A stretch of 64,000 nt of DNA from Pseudomonas sp. Leaf58. Lineage in GTDB: Bacteria > Pseudomonadota > Gammaproteobacteria > Pseudomonadales > Pseudomonadaceae. Shown here one piece after another: positions 8,644-16,879 of the stretch. The translations under genes were made by a program, and so were the position numbers. The stretch spans positions 3,353,501 to 3,417,500 of the forward strand of contig NZ_CP032677.1 of NCBI RefSeq assembly GCF_003627215.1. The letters are read 5' to 3'. Each line of letters starts with the position of its first letter. The first letter of the stretch is position 1. A model generated the notes under the pieces. The model had not been told where the DNA came from, made no database searches, and saw only the letters and a program-made list of their open reading frames with translations.

Positions 8644-9759
8644 TCATGCCGGCAGCAGGTCCAAGGTCCTTTCGAGCTCATTGAGGTCGATTCGGAAGTT
8701 GTCGCCATTGGGGATGCCAACCACGAAGGCGAAATGCTGCTGGTCACGGTCGGTCAGGTACTTGTAAAAGCACACAAAGCGATCCGGTGGTTGCAAGGTC
8801 ACGACCGAAGCACCGGGAGCTAGCACATTGACACCATGGATGAGCTGGCTGCCCTCAACGCCCACCACTACCCGCGCCCCAGCGCAGGTTTCCACGATGG
8901 TTCGCAGGTCGCTCTTCAAGGGGTCAAGGACGCGAAAACCCCGATGTTTTTGCAGATGCTCGGCGATTTCCAGTTCGTTGTGCAGCAGGCGTAGATCACC
9001 AGCGCAACCCCGCAAGATGAACACACCCGGGTGAGGCTGGTAGTTCACCCGCGAGAGCAGCTTCTGGCCCATGGCGCGGTATCTTATCGACTGGCTGGTG
9101 TTGTGGCTGGCGTCGTCGAACAGTACCAGCTCGCGAAAGTAGGCACTGCGCAGCCGAAGCGGTTGCATGCCAAGCCAATCTTCGTAGGCCGGAGCCTGGG
9201 AGAAAAGAGGAAACCGGCTTGACGGCGCCGTGGTCACCGGCACCCCTTCGTTACAGGCCAAGGCATAAGTGACGCAGTCCTCGGCCAGCCATGTACCAAA
9301 CCAACGGTTACCGTAACGTGAGCAATAAGCAGCCCCCCGTTGGACCTCATGTTCGACAACGATCCGTGGTAAGCGACTAGGCCGGTCAGACAGCCAAAAG
9401 CTGGCATGGTCTTTATACAACGCCCCATCGATCAACATGACGTCCTTGATCAGATAGCCACGGGTCGGCCCCTGTGCCACGCTGCCCAAGCCTTCCATGG
9501 TCCGGCGCGGATGCTCGAAAGGAAAGAACCGTGTCGCTTCCCAGCCGGTCACGCGCTCCCACTGATTCGGCAGGAAAATAGCCGGGGGCGCCGGGGTATC
9601 CTCTGCCGGGGCGATTTCCCAGGTTTTGACCGCCAGGCTTTTCAAGTTTTCCGATGCCTTGCGCCCCAGCCGCTTTCTGGCGAGATACTTGTAGGCGGCC
9701 AAACTCCAACTTTTCTGGGCAGTTCCTGGTGTCTCTACATCCAAAATGTCGTTCTTCAT
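8644..9759 (-). CDS. GT61/DUF563-type glycosyltransferase of a surface-glycan cassette
   Basis: A 371-residue protein with the fold signature of DUF563 / family 61 glycosyltransferases: FRELVLFDDASHN, LSRVNYQPHPGVFILRG and, near residue 305, ARVVVGVEGSQLIHGVNVLAPGA, where the GVEGS-x-HG segment is the family hallmark. It is soluble and cytoplasmic. The ATG at 9759 has AGAGAG upstream; a GTG at 9789 is an alternative start. It is the last gene of the minus-strand cassette, 32 nt after the GNAT gene, and probably transfers a sugar to a lipid-linked or secreted glycan. Sugar and acceptor cannot be told from sequence. Confidence 0.75.
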   Translation of the reverse strand: MKNDILDVETPGTAQKSWSLAAYKYLARKRLGRKASENLKSLAVKTWEIAPAEDTPAPPAIFLPNQWERVTGWEATRFFPFEHPRRTMEGLGSVAQGPTRGYLIKDVMLIDGALYKDHASFWLSDRPSRLPRIVVEHEVQRGAAYCSRYGNRWFGTWLAEDCVTYALACNEGVPVTTAPSSRFPLFSQAPAYEDWLGMQPLRLRSAYFRELVLFDDASHNTSQSIRYRAMGQKLLSRVNYQPHPGVFILRGCAGDLRLLHNELEIAEHLQKHRGFRVLDPLKSDLRTIVETCAGARVVVGVEGSQLIHGVNVLAPGASVVTLQPPDRFVCFYKYLTDRDQQHFAFVVGIPNGDNFRIDLNELERTLDLLPA

Positions 9760-9791
9760 GAAGCGCTCTCTTGAAAGACTATCTTTCACGC

Positions 9792-10934
9792 TCAGTTGGA
9801 CGAAACTCTTTCCAGAATGGGCGGAGATTGGAAGTGGGCATAACGATCACGCAGGCTCTCCATTAGCAACTCGCCAGGCGCCTTTGCACAATGAAGGTAT
9901 ATCTTGAATAAACCGCCGAATACCATTTCGCGATAGCGGTCGACGATTTCCTCTTCACTTGGCCCATCCGGCAAACCCAAGTGAAGCGTGAGCTTGTTGC
10001 CCTCTACGGCGAACAATGGAAACTCCCAGAGAAACTTTGCACTACCGGTTTTTGGCAACCGGACGAACATATAGGCCTGGTTACCCAAGGTATCCACATC
10101 ACCACCACGCCGGCGCTTCCATTTCAAAAGCCCATCGTCCGGGCGAGCTAGGCATTGGCCGATATCGTAGTAATCGAAACCCTGTTCAATGGCCCACTCC
10201 AAGGCCATGAAGGTGGTGATCGAGTTAACCTCGCGCAGGCGTTTGGGGTCGTTGAAAACGGCTTCGGGGTAGCCGAAGCGCAGCGTGCTCCAGTAGCGCT
10301 TCCCGGCCCGGGTTATCACGCAACCAAAATGGCAGGCGACCACCTCATCGCCTTGCATGATCAGGTCGAGCCGGCCTACGGTTTTGGCGATGCGCAGCAC
10401 GTCCTGCGAGTCGAATTGCTTGGCATACAGGCCATGCCGCGCCTGGGCATAAGGCTGCAGCATCTCCCGGTCGGCCTTGGCGATCTCCTCGTCCGTCAGC
10501 ACCTGCTGCATGCGATACAACGGCCGACATTTGCGGATGTTACGCCGCAGTTCACCGTCATAGCGTGCAGTGATTTCTTCCAGCGGGCGCCCTAGGGGGA
10601 TGACTGCGCTTAGGTAATGCGGCACATACAGGGCACCGGCACTGGGCATCTCGCTGATCAGCACGGTATGGGACGCGCCGGTTGCCTGTTGCGCGCCATC
10701 GGCGGAGCTGGCGTCGGCCTCGAGTTTACCGCCAATGAGCAGCTTGGCCATATCCTTGCGGTCTTTTCTGCCGACATAAAGCACTTCGTAATCGTTATTT
10801 GTTTGCAGGCGGAACCTGGCGACTTCCCAACGCCACAAACACGCGCGCCCCATTATGTCCCGGGCCCAATTGAGGGACTTTCTTATTTCGAAGCGCATCG
10901 ACGGCGTTAGGAGCTCTCGTATACGTTCTCTCAT
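9792..10934 (-). CDS. GNAT-type acetyltransferase (FemAB/CelD-like fold)
   Basis: A 380-residue protein resembling Acetyltransf_6/FemAB-like N-acyltransferases often found in polysaccharide loci. The acyl-CoA-binding region is around GELRRNIRKCRPL, and the C-terminal half holds VNSITTFMALEWAIEQGFDYYDIGQ and LLKWKRRRGG, typical of this family. The ATG at 10934 has AGGA 6 nt upstream; 44 further codons upstream lack support. It begins about 97 nt after the predicted start site of a strong promoter (11038-11066) and precedes the GT61 gene by 32 nt, so the two form a unit. It may acylate a sugar or amino sugar of the cassette product. Confidence 0.72.
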   Translation of the reverse strand: MRERIRELLTPSMRFEIRKSLNWARDIMGRACLWRWEVARFRLQTNNDYEVLYVGRKDRKDMAKLLIGGKLEADASSADGAQQATGASHTVLISEMPSAGALYVPHYLSAVIPLGRPLEEITARYDGELRRNIRKCRPLYRMQQVLTDEEIAKADREMLQPYAQARHGLYAKQFDSQDVLRIAKTVGRLDLIMQGDEVVACHFGCVITRAGKRYWSTLRFGYPEAVFNDPKRLREVNSITTFMALEWAIEQGFDYYDIGQCLARPDDGLLKWKRRRGGDVDTLGNQAYMFVRLPKTGSAKFLWEFPLFAVEGNKLTLHLGLPDGPSEEEIVDRYREMVFGGLFKIYLHCAKAPGELLMESLRDRYAHFQSPPILERVSSN

Positions 10935-11037
10935 TTCAAATCCTTGGAGTTTACCCCGATGACCTGCGAGGAGCGCTGCCAAATAAACAGTCAGCCACCT
11001 GTAACAACCAAGTGCCTTGAATTGACAGATACCCACG

Positions 11038-11100
11038 ATTAAAGGTGCGCGAAAATAATCTGTCAAGACCGCTTACTTATTGATTATTCAGTGAATAATC
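11038..11100 (-). promoter_or_regulatory. Strong promoter and upstream palindrome for the GNAT-GT61 unit
   Basis: On the minus strand TTGACA (11066-11061) is followed after 17 nt by TTTAAT (11043-11038), close to consensus. Sixteen nt upstream of the -35 lies GATTATTCAGTGAATAATC (11082-11100), a palindrome perfect except for its central base, in an AT-rich stretch unlike the surrounding DNA. Its position around -60 suits an activator site. A second, wider dyad uses ATTCAGT (11086-11092) and ACTGAAT (11108-11114). The protein that binds is unknown. Confidence 0.75.
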
Positions 11101-11171
11101 ACAGGTAACTGAATATTTCATGGCGCCAATTTTCCCTTTGTGCCTATAGCGGAACGTAGCAACCACTTACC

Positions 11172-12146
11172 CTACGCCGTATTTTCCGAGCATGCCCCGC
11201 CCAGCGATTCCAGCCCACCCCTGCCACGGGTCACCACCTGATGGCGCACCACACTGTCCATTTGCGCGAATAGGCTATCCAGCAGTTCATAGCGGCGGCG
11301 ATACATCGCGCGCTTCTTGGCGGCTATCTGATCCAGGGGCGGTCGAGCAACAACCAGGGGGATGCTGAAGAAGTCTTTGCGCTCGGACGCCGTCGCCCCG
11401 TGCTCTTGCCAAATGACGTCATAATTGGCCAGCAATTCTTGGGATTTGTCCTTGCCGAAATAGGGATGGCGATGGTGACGGTAGCCGTCGCCAATGGCAT
11501 AGAGCTTGGTCACGCCAAGCCCATGGGCGATATGCCTGAGAACCTCGATCAGCAGGCTGCGCGGGCGTAGCCCTTCGAAGTCCTTGGTCAAGACTCGGTA
11601 GATATTCAGTGACGTTTCGCTGTCCACGCCTTTGTGAATGCCCTGTACCGCGCCGATGAACATGCACAACCCTTCCTCCGAGCGAGACAGGGTGAAAGCC
11701 AGCGAGGCAACGCGCAACTCACCCTGGAACAGGTTCAGCACCAGCTCTCCCTCACGCATGAACCAAAACGCCCGGTCCAACACTAGGGTGCAATTGGGGG
11801 AATATTGGGTCAAGTCAGCCAGCGGCAGGGAATCGTCCCGGCCCAGCAGCAACAGCGGCTGGCAACACTCAGCAACCACCTCATAGTGCGAAGCCAGCGC
11901 ATCGAAACGGGTTTGCGCCGCCCACGATTTGCTGATGTAGGGCCACTGGGCGAGGCCGATGCAGTCCTCCCCCAAGCGCTGGAATCCCTCTGGGCCAAGC
12001 GTGGTGCGCAGGCGCTGCAGATAACCTTTGAGCCCGGGCCAATGACGCACAATGAGCAACCCCAGCCGTAGCTTGTTGCGCAAGGCACGCAGCGAATAGC
12101 CAGGATGCAGGACAAACACGCTTTTCACTATCGCTCTATAAATCAT
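11172..12146 (-). CDS. VirK/YbjX family protein (DUF535)
   Basis: A 324-residue DUF535 protein. The recognisable core is LTLSRSEEGLCMFIGAVQG followed by LIEVLRHIAHGLGVTKLYAIGDGYRHHRHPYF, the conserved region of VirK and YbjX proteins, and KDFFSIPLV near the end. Members have been linked to virulence, surface proteins and resistance to antimicrobial peptides in enterobacteria, but their biochemistry is not established. No signal peptide is visible. It lies between the flippase and the GNAT gene on the same strand, separated from the GNAT gene by 237 nt that carry a promoter. Association with a glycan cassette suggests a surface role. Confidence 0.8.
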   Translation of the reverse strand: MIYRAIVKSVFVLHPGYSLRALRNKLRLGLLIVRHWPGLKGYLQRLRTTLGPEGFQRLGEDCIGLAQWPYISKSWAAQTRFDALASHYEVVAECCQPLLLLGRDDSLPLADLTQYSPNCTLVLDRAFWFMREGELVLNLFQGELRVASLAFTLSRSEEGLCMFIGAVQGIHKGVDSETSLNIYRVLTKDFEGLRPRSLLIEVLRHIAHGLGVTKLYAIGDGYRHHRHPYFGKDKSQELLANYDVIWQEHGATASERKDFFSIPLVVARPPLDQIAAKKRAMYRRRYELLDSLFAQMDSVVRHQVVTRGRGGLESLGGACSENTA

Positions 12147-12226
12147 GCTGTCTTACCTTGTCCTTATTCACAGCACAGTGTTTGTACCCGGCCAAGTGCT
12201 TACCTGCCCACGCCTTGACGGCCCAC

Positions 12227-13597
12227 TCAGGCAAACAGCTTGGTTATCATTTCGCCGAACAAGACGCCGATTGGCAGGGCGGGCAGTACGACAAACTCGC
12301 GTTTCAGGTCCAGCAGGCCCAGTTGCCGGTTAACCTTGAAAATCAGCAACAGCGTGAAGTAGGTATGCAGGGCCACCCCCCATATGGCATAGGTTACGCC
12401 ACCAATCGCCATCAAAACCGGCAGCAGGACGAACAGCGCCACCACCCGGATTATGTTATCCATCGCCACGTACTTGGTCAGCCCCATGGCCAGCCAGAGC
12501 TGGTGTGCCAGCGTGAAACGCAAGGTAAAAAGCGACAGCGAGAGAATGGCGATGGTATTGCCGGCGCCGGCATAACGAGCGTCATAGAGCCAACCGATCA
12601 GCAGGGGGCTGGCCGTTAGCAGAACACCGCAAGCAAACAGCGAGCTGAGGTCGAACAACATCCTGGAGCGGTAATAAAGGGTGCGTACCCGTTCTTTATC
12701 GCCATCTCTCGTCGCCTCACTGAAGGCCGGTAAGGCAACCGCCCCGGCCAGCCGCTGCAGGACCGACTGAATCACCCCAAGGATGGAGACGGCGATGGAA
12801 TATACCCCCAGCTCCGTGGCCGACATACTGCCGCCGAACCATATCCGGTCGCCCTGCATCGCTAACACCCCTACGGAGGACGACAGCAAGATCCAGCGCC
12901 CGTAATCGAACACCTCGCGCAGCGCGTCCCGGTCCCAGCGCAGGCGATTGCGCGGCCCCTGGAAGATCACGTGACTAAGAACAGTGAAAACCAGGGTACC
13001 CACCAGGCCCGCCGCCACCAATGACCAGATAGAGCGTGTGAGGTAGCCTGCCACGAGCATTACTAGCAAACCGACCACCTGCGAAATCAGTTCGGCGATG
13101 ACTACCCTCTTCTGCTGGAAAAGACGAATGGCCACATCAATTTTGGGTGACTGGAAGCCATAGATGATCGCGGCGATGCCTGATATCGCCAGCACCATCG
13201 GGAGCTCGGGTGAGGCGTAGGTGGACTGCGCTGGCCACAGCTGAATGTACTGCGTGAACTGGGCACCCAGGGCCAATAACAACGTCAAAAGGAACAGTAC
13301 AAAGCCCCGGACGATCTGCACGGTCCACACAGTATCGAGAAACAACGGTTCGTCGCCGCGCGAACTCTGAATGACGTTTTGCCGTAGCCCCACGTCGGAA
13401 AGCATCTGCAGCAGCACTGCAACAGTGGTCGCAATGGCCATGATGCCGAACATTTCTGGCACCAACAGGCGGGTGATCACCAGATTGCCACCCAAGCGAA
13501 TGGCCTGAGAGGCGAAAACAGCGAAAAGATTCAACGCGCTGGCCCACATGGCCCGTCTGCGCAGGCTCAAGGGAGGCGACACATCAATCGAAGGCAT
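12227..13597 (-). CDS. Polysaccharide flippase/exporter (Wzx-like)
   Basis: A 456-residue integral membrane protein of the MATE/MVF-like oligosaccharide flippase superfamily (polysaccharide synthase type). The first 100 residues read as two transmembrane helices around NLVITRLLVPEMFGIMAI and a conserved DVGLRQNVIQ segment; many hydrophobic segments follow through residue 455. It should flip lipid-linked saccharides across the inner membrane. It is the first gene of the minus-strand cassette, starting about 155 nt after a tRNA-Val gene and separated from it by that tRNA's terminator. No polymerase, ligase or priming transferase is encoded beside it, so the rest of the pathway must be elsewhere. 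Confidence 0.85.
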   Translation of the reverse strand: MPSIDVSPPLSLRRRAMWASALNLFAVFASQAIRLGGNLVITRLLVPEMFGIMAIATTVAVLLQMLSDVGLRQNVIQSSRGDEPLFLDTVWTVQIVRGFVLFLLTLLLALGAQFTQYIQLWPAQSTYASPELPMVLAISGIAAIIYGFQSPKIDVAIRLFQQKRVVIAELISQVVGLLVMLVAGYLTRSIWSLVAAGLVGTLVFTVLSHVIFQGPRNRLRWDRDALREVFDYGRWILLSSSVGVLAMQGDRIWFGGSMSATELGVYSIAVSILGVIQSVLQRLAGAVALPAFSEATRDGDKERVRTLYYRSRMLFDLSSLFACGVLLTASPLLIGWLYDARYAGAGNTIAILSLSLFTLRFTLAHQLWLAMGLTKYVAMDNIIRVVALFVLLPVLMAIGGVTYAIWGVALHTYFTLLLIFKVNRQLGLLDLKREFVVLPALPIGVLFGEMITKLFA

Positions 13598-13694
13598 AGC
13601 CGCATCTCTGAACCTATTGCTAGAGACTCACTATAGTCGCAATTCGCCATACGGCTATTCGGACAGTGGGCGCCCCGCGCAAAACGCCAAACGC

Positions 13695-13726
13695 AAAAAG
13701 GGCGATCCTTTCGGATCGCCCTTTTT
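13695..13726 (-). terminator. Terminator of tRNA-Val (second copy)
   Basis: Stem GGGCGATCC/GGATCGCCC with loop TTTC, flanked by A5 and T5, so it works in either direction. It follows tRNA-Val (13753-13829) and shields the flippase gene. Confidence 0.88.
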
Positions 13727-13752
13727 GGGCCCGGATAACCGGGACTTTCGCT

Positions 13753-13829
13753 TGGTAGGCACAATTGGACTCGAACCAACGACCCCCACCATGTCAAGGT
13801 GGTGCTCTAACCAACTGAGCTATGTGCCT
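13753..13829 (-). tRNA. tRNA-Val(GAC), copy 2
   Basis: A 77-nt tRNA with 7-bp acceptor stem AGGCACA/TGTGCCT, discriminator A and encoded CCA (complement of 13753-13755). The anticodon arm is CCACC-TTGACAT-GGTGG, giving anticodon GAC, which reads valine GUC and GUU. It is identical to the copy at 14040-14116. Confidence 0.97.
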
Positions 13830-13999
13830 GTCGTGTGGTGCGCATATTAGTGATCCAATGCGCGCCTGTAAAGCGTTTTTTTGAGAAAAATCAAAAACTT
13901 TGGAGTTTTTTGCGCAGGCGCCGCTTTGCGCCCGCATGACCGTGGCCTTGCGTCGCGATCGGCTGCGCAGCCGCCAAAGGCGGGAATAAAATCCCAATG

Positions 14000-14029
14000 A
14001 AAAAAGGGGCGACCCTTGCGGATCACCCC
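14000..14029 (-). terminator. Terminator of tRNA-Val (first copy)
   Basis: On the minus strand GGGGTGATCC-GCAA-GGGTCGCCCC forms a 10-bp stem with two G-T pairs, followed by T6. It ends the upstream tRNA-Val transcript, so each copy is its own unit, although readthrough to copy 2 is possible. Confidence 0.82.
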
Positions 14030-14039
14030 TTCTTCGATT

Positions 14040-14116
14040 TGGTAGGCACAATTGGACTCGAACCAACGACCCCCACCATGTCAAGGTGGTGCTCTAACCA
14101 ACTGAGCTATGTGCCT
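14040..14116 (-). tRNA. tRNA-Val(GAC), copy 1
   Basis: A 77-nt tRNA identical to the copy at 13753-13829, with anticodon GAC and encoded CCA (complement of 14040-14042). The two copies are separated by 210 nt that contain a terminator and a REP-like palindrome. Confidence 0.97.
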
Positions 14117-14319
14117 GTCGTGTGGTGCGCATTCTACGCATTCCAAAAACCCTGTCAACACTTTTTTTCGCGCTAACTCACTGAATCTTAAACTCTTTAT
14201 AGACAGACGCGCTGACAGGGACCGAGTAAAGGATTTTCAACGGACGACTAGCGGGTGTTTATTATTATTGATAGCATCAGTACATTCGTTAAAAATATAA
14301 AACACGAGGTTCCTGCAGC

Positions 14320-15603
14320 ATGGCTAACACCCCCTACCCCCAGTCCTACTACGCCGCCTCGGCTAACCCGGTGCCGCCACGTCCGGCGCTGCAGGGTGAG
14401 GTGGAGACCGATGTGTGCATCATCGGCGCCGGCTACACCGGCCTGTCCAGCGCCCTGTTCCTGCTGGAGAACGGTTTCAAGGTGAGCATCGTCGAAGCGG
14501 CCAAGGTCGGTTTCGGCGCATCCGGCCGCAACGGTGGCCAAATCGTCAACAGCTACAGCCGCGACATCGACGTCATCGAGCGCACCGTCGGCCCTAAGCA
14601 GGCGCAACTGCTCGGCCACATGGCTTTCGAAGGCGGGCGCATCATTCGTGAGCGTGTGGCCAAGTACAACATTCAGTGCGACCTGAAAGACGGCGGCGTG
14701 TTCGCCGCCCTCACCAGCAAACAAATGGGCCACCTGGAGTCGCAAAAGCGCCTGTGGGAACGCTTTGGCCATAATCAGCTGGAGCTGATGGACCAAAAGC
14801 GCATCCGTGAAGTGGTCGCCTGCGACAGCTACATTGGCGGCATGCTCGACATGAGCGGCGGCCACATCCACCCGCTGAACCTGGCCCTGGGCGAAGCCGC
14901 CGCGGTTGAGTCGCTGGGCGGCATCATCTATGAGCAAACCCCGGCGGTACGCATCGAGCGTGGCGCCAACCCAGTGGTGCACACCCCGCAGGGTAAAATC
15001 CGCGCCAAGTTCATCATCGTTGCCGGCAACGCCTACTTGGGCAACCTGGTACCGGAGCTGGCCGCCAAGTCCATGCCATGCGGCACCCAGGTCATCACCA
15101 CCGAGCCGCTGGGCGAGGAGCTGGCACGCACGCTGTTGCCGCAGGATTACTGCGTCGAGGACTGCAACTACCTGCTCGATTATTACCGCCTGACCAGCGA
15201 CAAGCGCCTGATCTTCGGCGGTGGCGTGGTGTATGGCGCGCGTGACCCGGCCAACATCGAGGCGATCATCCGCCCGAAAATGCTCAAGGCCTTCCCGCAG
15301 CTGAAGAACGTGAAGATCGACTACGCCTGGACCGGCAACTTCCTGCTCACCCTGTCGCGTCTGCCGCAGGTTGGCCGTATCGGTGACAACATTTACTACT
15401 CCCAGGGCTGCTCGGGCCACGGTGTAACCTACACCCACCTGGCGGGCAAAGTACTGGCCGAGGCCCTGCGTGGTCAGGCTGAGCGTTTCGACGCCTTTGC
15501 CGGCCTGCCACACTACCCGTTCCCCGGTGGCCAGATGCTGCGCGTGCCGTTCAGCGCCATTGGCGCCTGGTACTACAGCCTGCGCGACCGCCTGGGTTTC
15601 TGA
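14320..15603 (+). CDS. puuB: FAD-dependent gamma-glutamylputrescine oxidase-like enzyme
   Basis: A 427-residue DadA/PuuB-family flavoenzyme. The dinucleotide-binding motif CIIGAGYTGLSSALFLLENG starts near residue 31, followed by GFGASGRNGGQIVNSYSRD, characteristic of PuuB-type oxidases, and a C-terminal FAD contact SQGCSGHGVTYTHLAGK. It should oxidise a glutamylated amine such as gamma-glutamylputrescine, releasing hydrogen peroxide and ammonia. The ATG is preceded by GAGG at 9 nt. It stands alone on the plus strand, after an AT-rich leader (14255-14310) that could hold its promoter (TTGATA at 14268, TAAAAA at 14290). Pseudomonads carry several paralogues, so the exact amine is uncertain. Confidence 0.82.
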   Translation: MANTPYPQSYYAASANPVPPRPALQGEVETDVCIIGAGYTGLSSALFLLENGFKVSIVEAAKVGFGASGRNGGQIVNSYSRDIDVIERTVGPKQAQLLGHMAFEGGRIIRERVAKYNIQCDLKDGGVFAALTSKQMGHLESQKRLWERFGHNQLELMDQKRIREVVACDSYIGGMLDMSGGHIHPLNLALGEAAAVESLGGIIYEQTPAVRIERGANPVVHTPQGKIRAKFIIVAGNAYLGNLVPELAAKSMPCGTQVITTEPLGEELARTLLPQDYCVEDCNYLLDYYRLTSDKRLIFGGGVVYGARDPANIEAIIRPKMLKAFPQLKNVKIDYAWTGNFLLTLSRLPQVGRIGDNIYYSQGCSGHGVTYTHLAGKVLAEALRGQAERFDAFAGLPHYPFPGGQMLRVPFSAIGAWYYSLRDRLGF

Positions 15604-15624
15604 TGTAAGCAGGGCTAGCCCTAT

Positions 15625-15712
15625 CGCCGGCACGCCCGCCCCCACTGGTACTGCACAATATTCAAATCCTGTGCTGTACCTGTGGGCGCGGGCGTTCCCG
15701 CGAAAGGGCCGG
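15625..15712. repeat. REP inverted pair after puuB
   Basis: GCCGGCACGCCCGCCCCCACTGGTAC and its reverse-complement-like partner GTACCTGTGGGCGCGGGCGTTCCCGC lie on either side of a short spacer, between two convergent genes. Such hairpins may end transcription or stabilise both messages. Confidence 0.7.
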
Positions 15713-15723
15713 CACAGACACCA

Positions 15724-16410
15724 CTATTGGTTCAGGCTACTCACGGCCTGCTTCGCCGCAATCTCCTGGCCCGCCCGCGCCAGCTCATCCGCAGCCCGCA
15801 ACCAGCGCTCACGGTCCACTTGGGCCGGCAGTTGCCGCGGCGGCTGCACCAACACGGCCCAACTGCCCTGCTTGGCCCACGCTGACGCGAAGTTGCCGAA
15901 CGCCATCACTTGCCGCCGGTGCATACCCGAACGCAACAGCACCCGCTGCTTGTAGCGGTCGTAGCCGATCAACACGGCATAACGCGGCTCGCCCCACCAT
16001 GCCGAACCGTCCTCGTAACGCAATAACACCGGGTTGCCCGCCGCCACCTGGGCTAACAGCGCGTCCAGCTGCTTGTCCAGCGGATACACCATCATGCCGT
16101 ATTCCCGCGCCACGCGAGGGATACCGGTATCAAGCGCCTCGGCGCCTTGGGGCAGGTTCAGGGTTTTTTCCAGCAGCCCCGGGGTAATTGGCGCGCTTTG
16201 TTGCGACAGCACCGCCGCCAAGGCCATGGCCCCACTGTGGTTGGCGTTGCCGCGATAGAACGGCACGCTGCTGATCTCGACCCGCTGCGGCAGGCCCTTG
16301 AGGTTGGCAGGGGGCGCACTGGCACAGCCAGCCAGGCAGGCAGCCACCAGGCACGCTAACAGCAACCGGCGTGGGGCAGTGTTCGGCGATTTGACGGAAA
16401 CTTGCTGCAT
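15724..16410 (-). CDS. Lipoprotein with peptidase C39-like fold lacking catalytic residues
   Basis: A 228-residue lipoprotein. The signal peptide ends in ACLAGC, giving lipid Cys29. The mature part reads like a C39-like cysteine peptidase: a first helix NANHSGAMALAAVLSQ where active members have CGPxALA, a middle helix with PRVAREYGMMVYPL, and a strand pair PVLLRYEDG and PRYAVLIGYD where active members have a His. Here Ser59 replaces the catalytic Cys and the His position reads Arg-Tyr, so peptidase activity is unlikely. I start at the ATG at 16410; a GTG at 16416 is possible. A structural or binding role at the envelope is more probable than proteolysis. Confidence 0.78.
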   Translation of the reverse strand: MQQVSVKSPNTAPRRLLLACLVAACLAGCASAPPANLKGLPQRVEISSVPFYRGNANHSGAMALAAVLSQQSAPITPGLLEKTLNLPQGAEALDTGIPRVAREYGMMVYPLDKQLDALLAQVAAGNPVLLRYEDGSAWWGEPRYAVLIGYDRYKQRVLLRSGMHRRQVMAFGNFASAWAKQGSWAVLVQPPRQLPAQVDRERWLRAADELARAGQEIAAKQAVSSLNQ

Positions 16411-16467
16411 GGACACTCACTTGTTCCAACGCCGGGCAGGCAGCGCCCAGCTCTGGCCACCGATCAT

Positions 16468-16540
16468 AGGTCGGACAATAGCGCGGGTATAGTCCGACAG
16501 CGGCTTGGCGCGAATCGGACCTAGCAATAGACCTTCGGTC
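16468..16540. promoter_or_regulatory. Cluster of TCGGAC motifs between two divergent genes
   Basis: TCGGAC at 16471-16476, its complement GTCCGA at 16492-16497, and TCGGAC at 16515-16520 are spaced by about two helical turns. A GACC-TTC-GGTC hairpin follows at 16530-16540. A RpoS-like CTAGACT lies at 16563-16569. The arrangement suggests a regulator binding in the divergent promoter region; no protein can be named. Confidence 0.35.
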
Positions 16541-16633
16541 AATGGAACGTCACACGGGGCGAGCTAGACTAAAGCAGTGTCTGGAAGGCAAGCGCTGGCC
16601 AATCGTGCGCTTACCATAGAGATGGAGGCACAG

Positions 16634-16810
16634 ATGAGCCTGACCATGGCAATCCTCATGCTGGTGGGCATGTGGCTGAGCGTCGCAGCCGCCATGCTGT
16701 GGGGTGTACTGCGTATCGTGCGGCGACATTCCCATCACCCCCTGCCACCGCACGCTCCAACCAAGCCACAGCCTGAGCGCCGGGCGCGGCGGCATGCCGG
16801 GGCGCACTGA
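16634..16810 (+). CDS. Small single-pass membrane protein, unknown
   Basis: A 58-residue protein with one predicted membrane helix (residues 3-24, MAILMLVGMWLSVAAAMLWGV) and a basic, proline- and histidine-rich tail (RRHSHHPLPPHAP). The ATG at 16634 has GGAGG six nt upstream, which fits better than the upstream in-frame starts. It is divergent from the C39-like lipoprotein gene. I do not recognise the family; similar short membrane proteins with charged tails are common in Pseudomonas. Confidence 0.65.
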   Translation: MSLTMAILMLVGMWLSVAAAMLWGVLRIVRRHSHHPLPPHAPTKPQPERRARRHAGAH

Positions 16811-16825
16811 CCCAAGATTTTCATC

Positions 16826-16872
16826 AGGCCATTCGCGGGCTTGCCCGCGAACGGGGCGCAAGCGCCCCGCTT
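16826..16872. repeat. REP palindrome plus hairpin after terC
   Basis: CATTCGCGGGCTTGCCCGCGAA is a compact REP hairpin, followed by GGGGCGCAAGCGCCCC. It sits between the convergent small membrane gene and terC. Confidence 0.75.
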
Positions 16873-16879
16873 TGGCATA

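Noticed and set aside
8644..14116. Integrated genomic island with tRNA attachment sites
   Set aside because: No integrase and no partial tRNA duplicate was found at the other end; only a possible variable cassette is claimed.
14248..15645. Long minus-strand open frame of 465 codons opposite puuB
   Set aside because: It lies fully opposite a clear flavoenzyme gene, its translation has no domain and is rich in Gln, His and Ala as expected for a shadow frame in GC-rich DNA.
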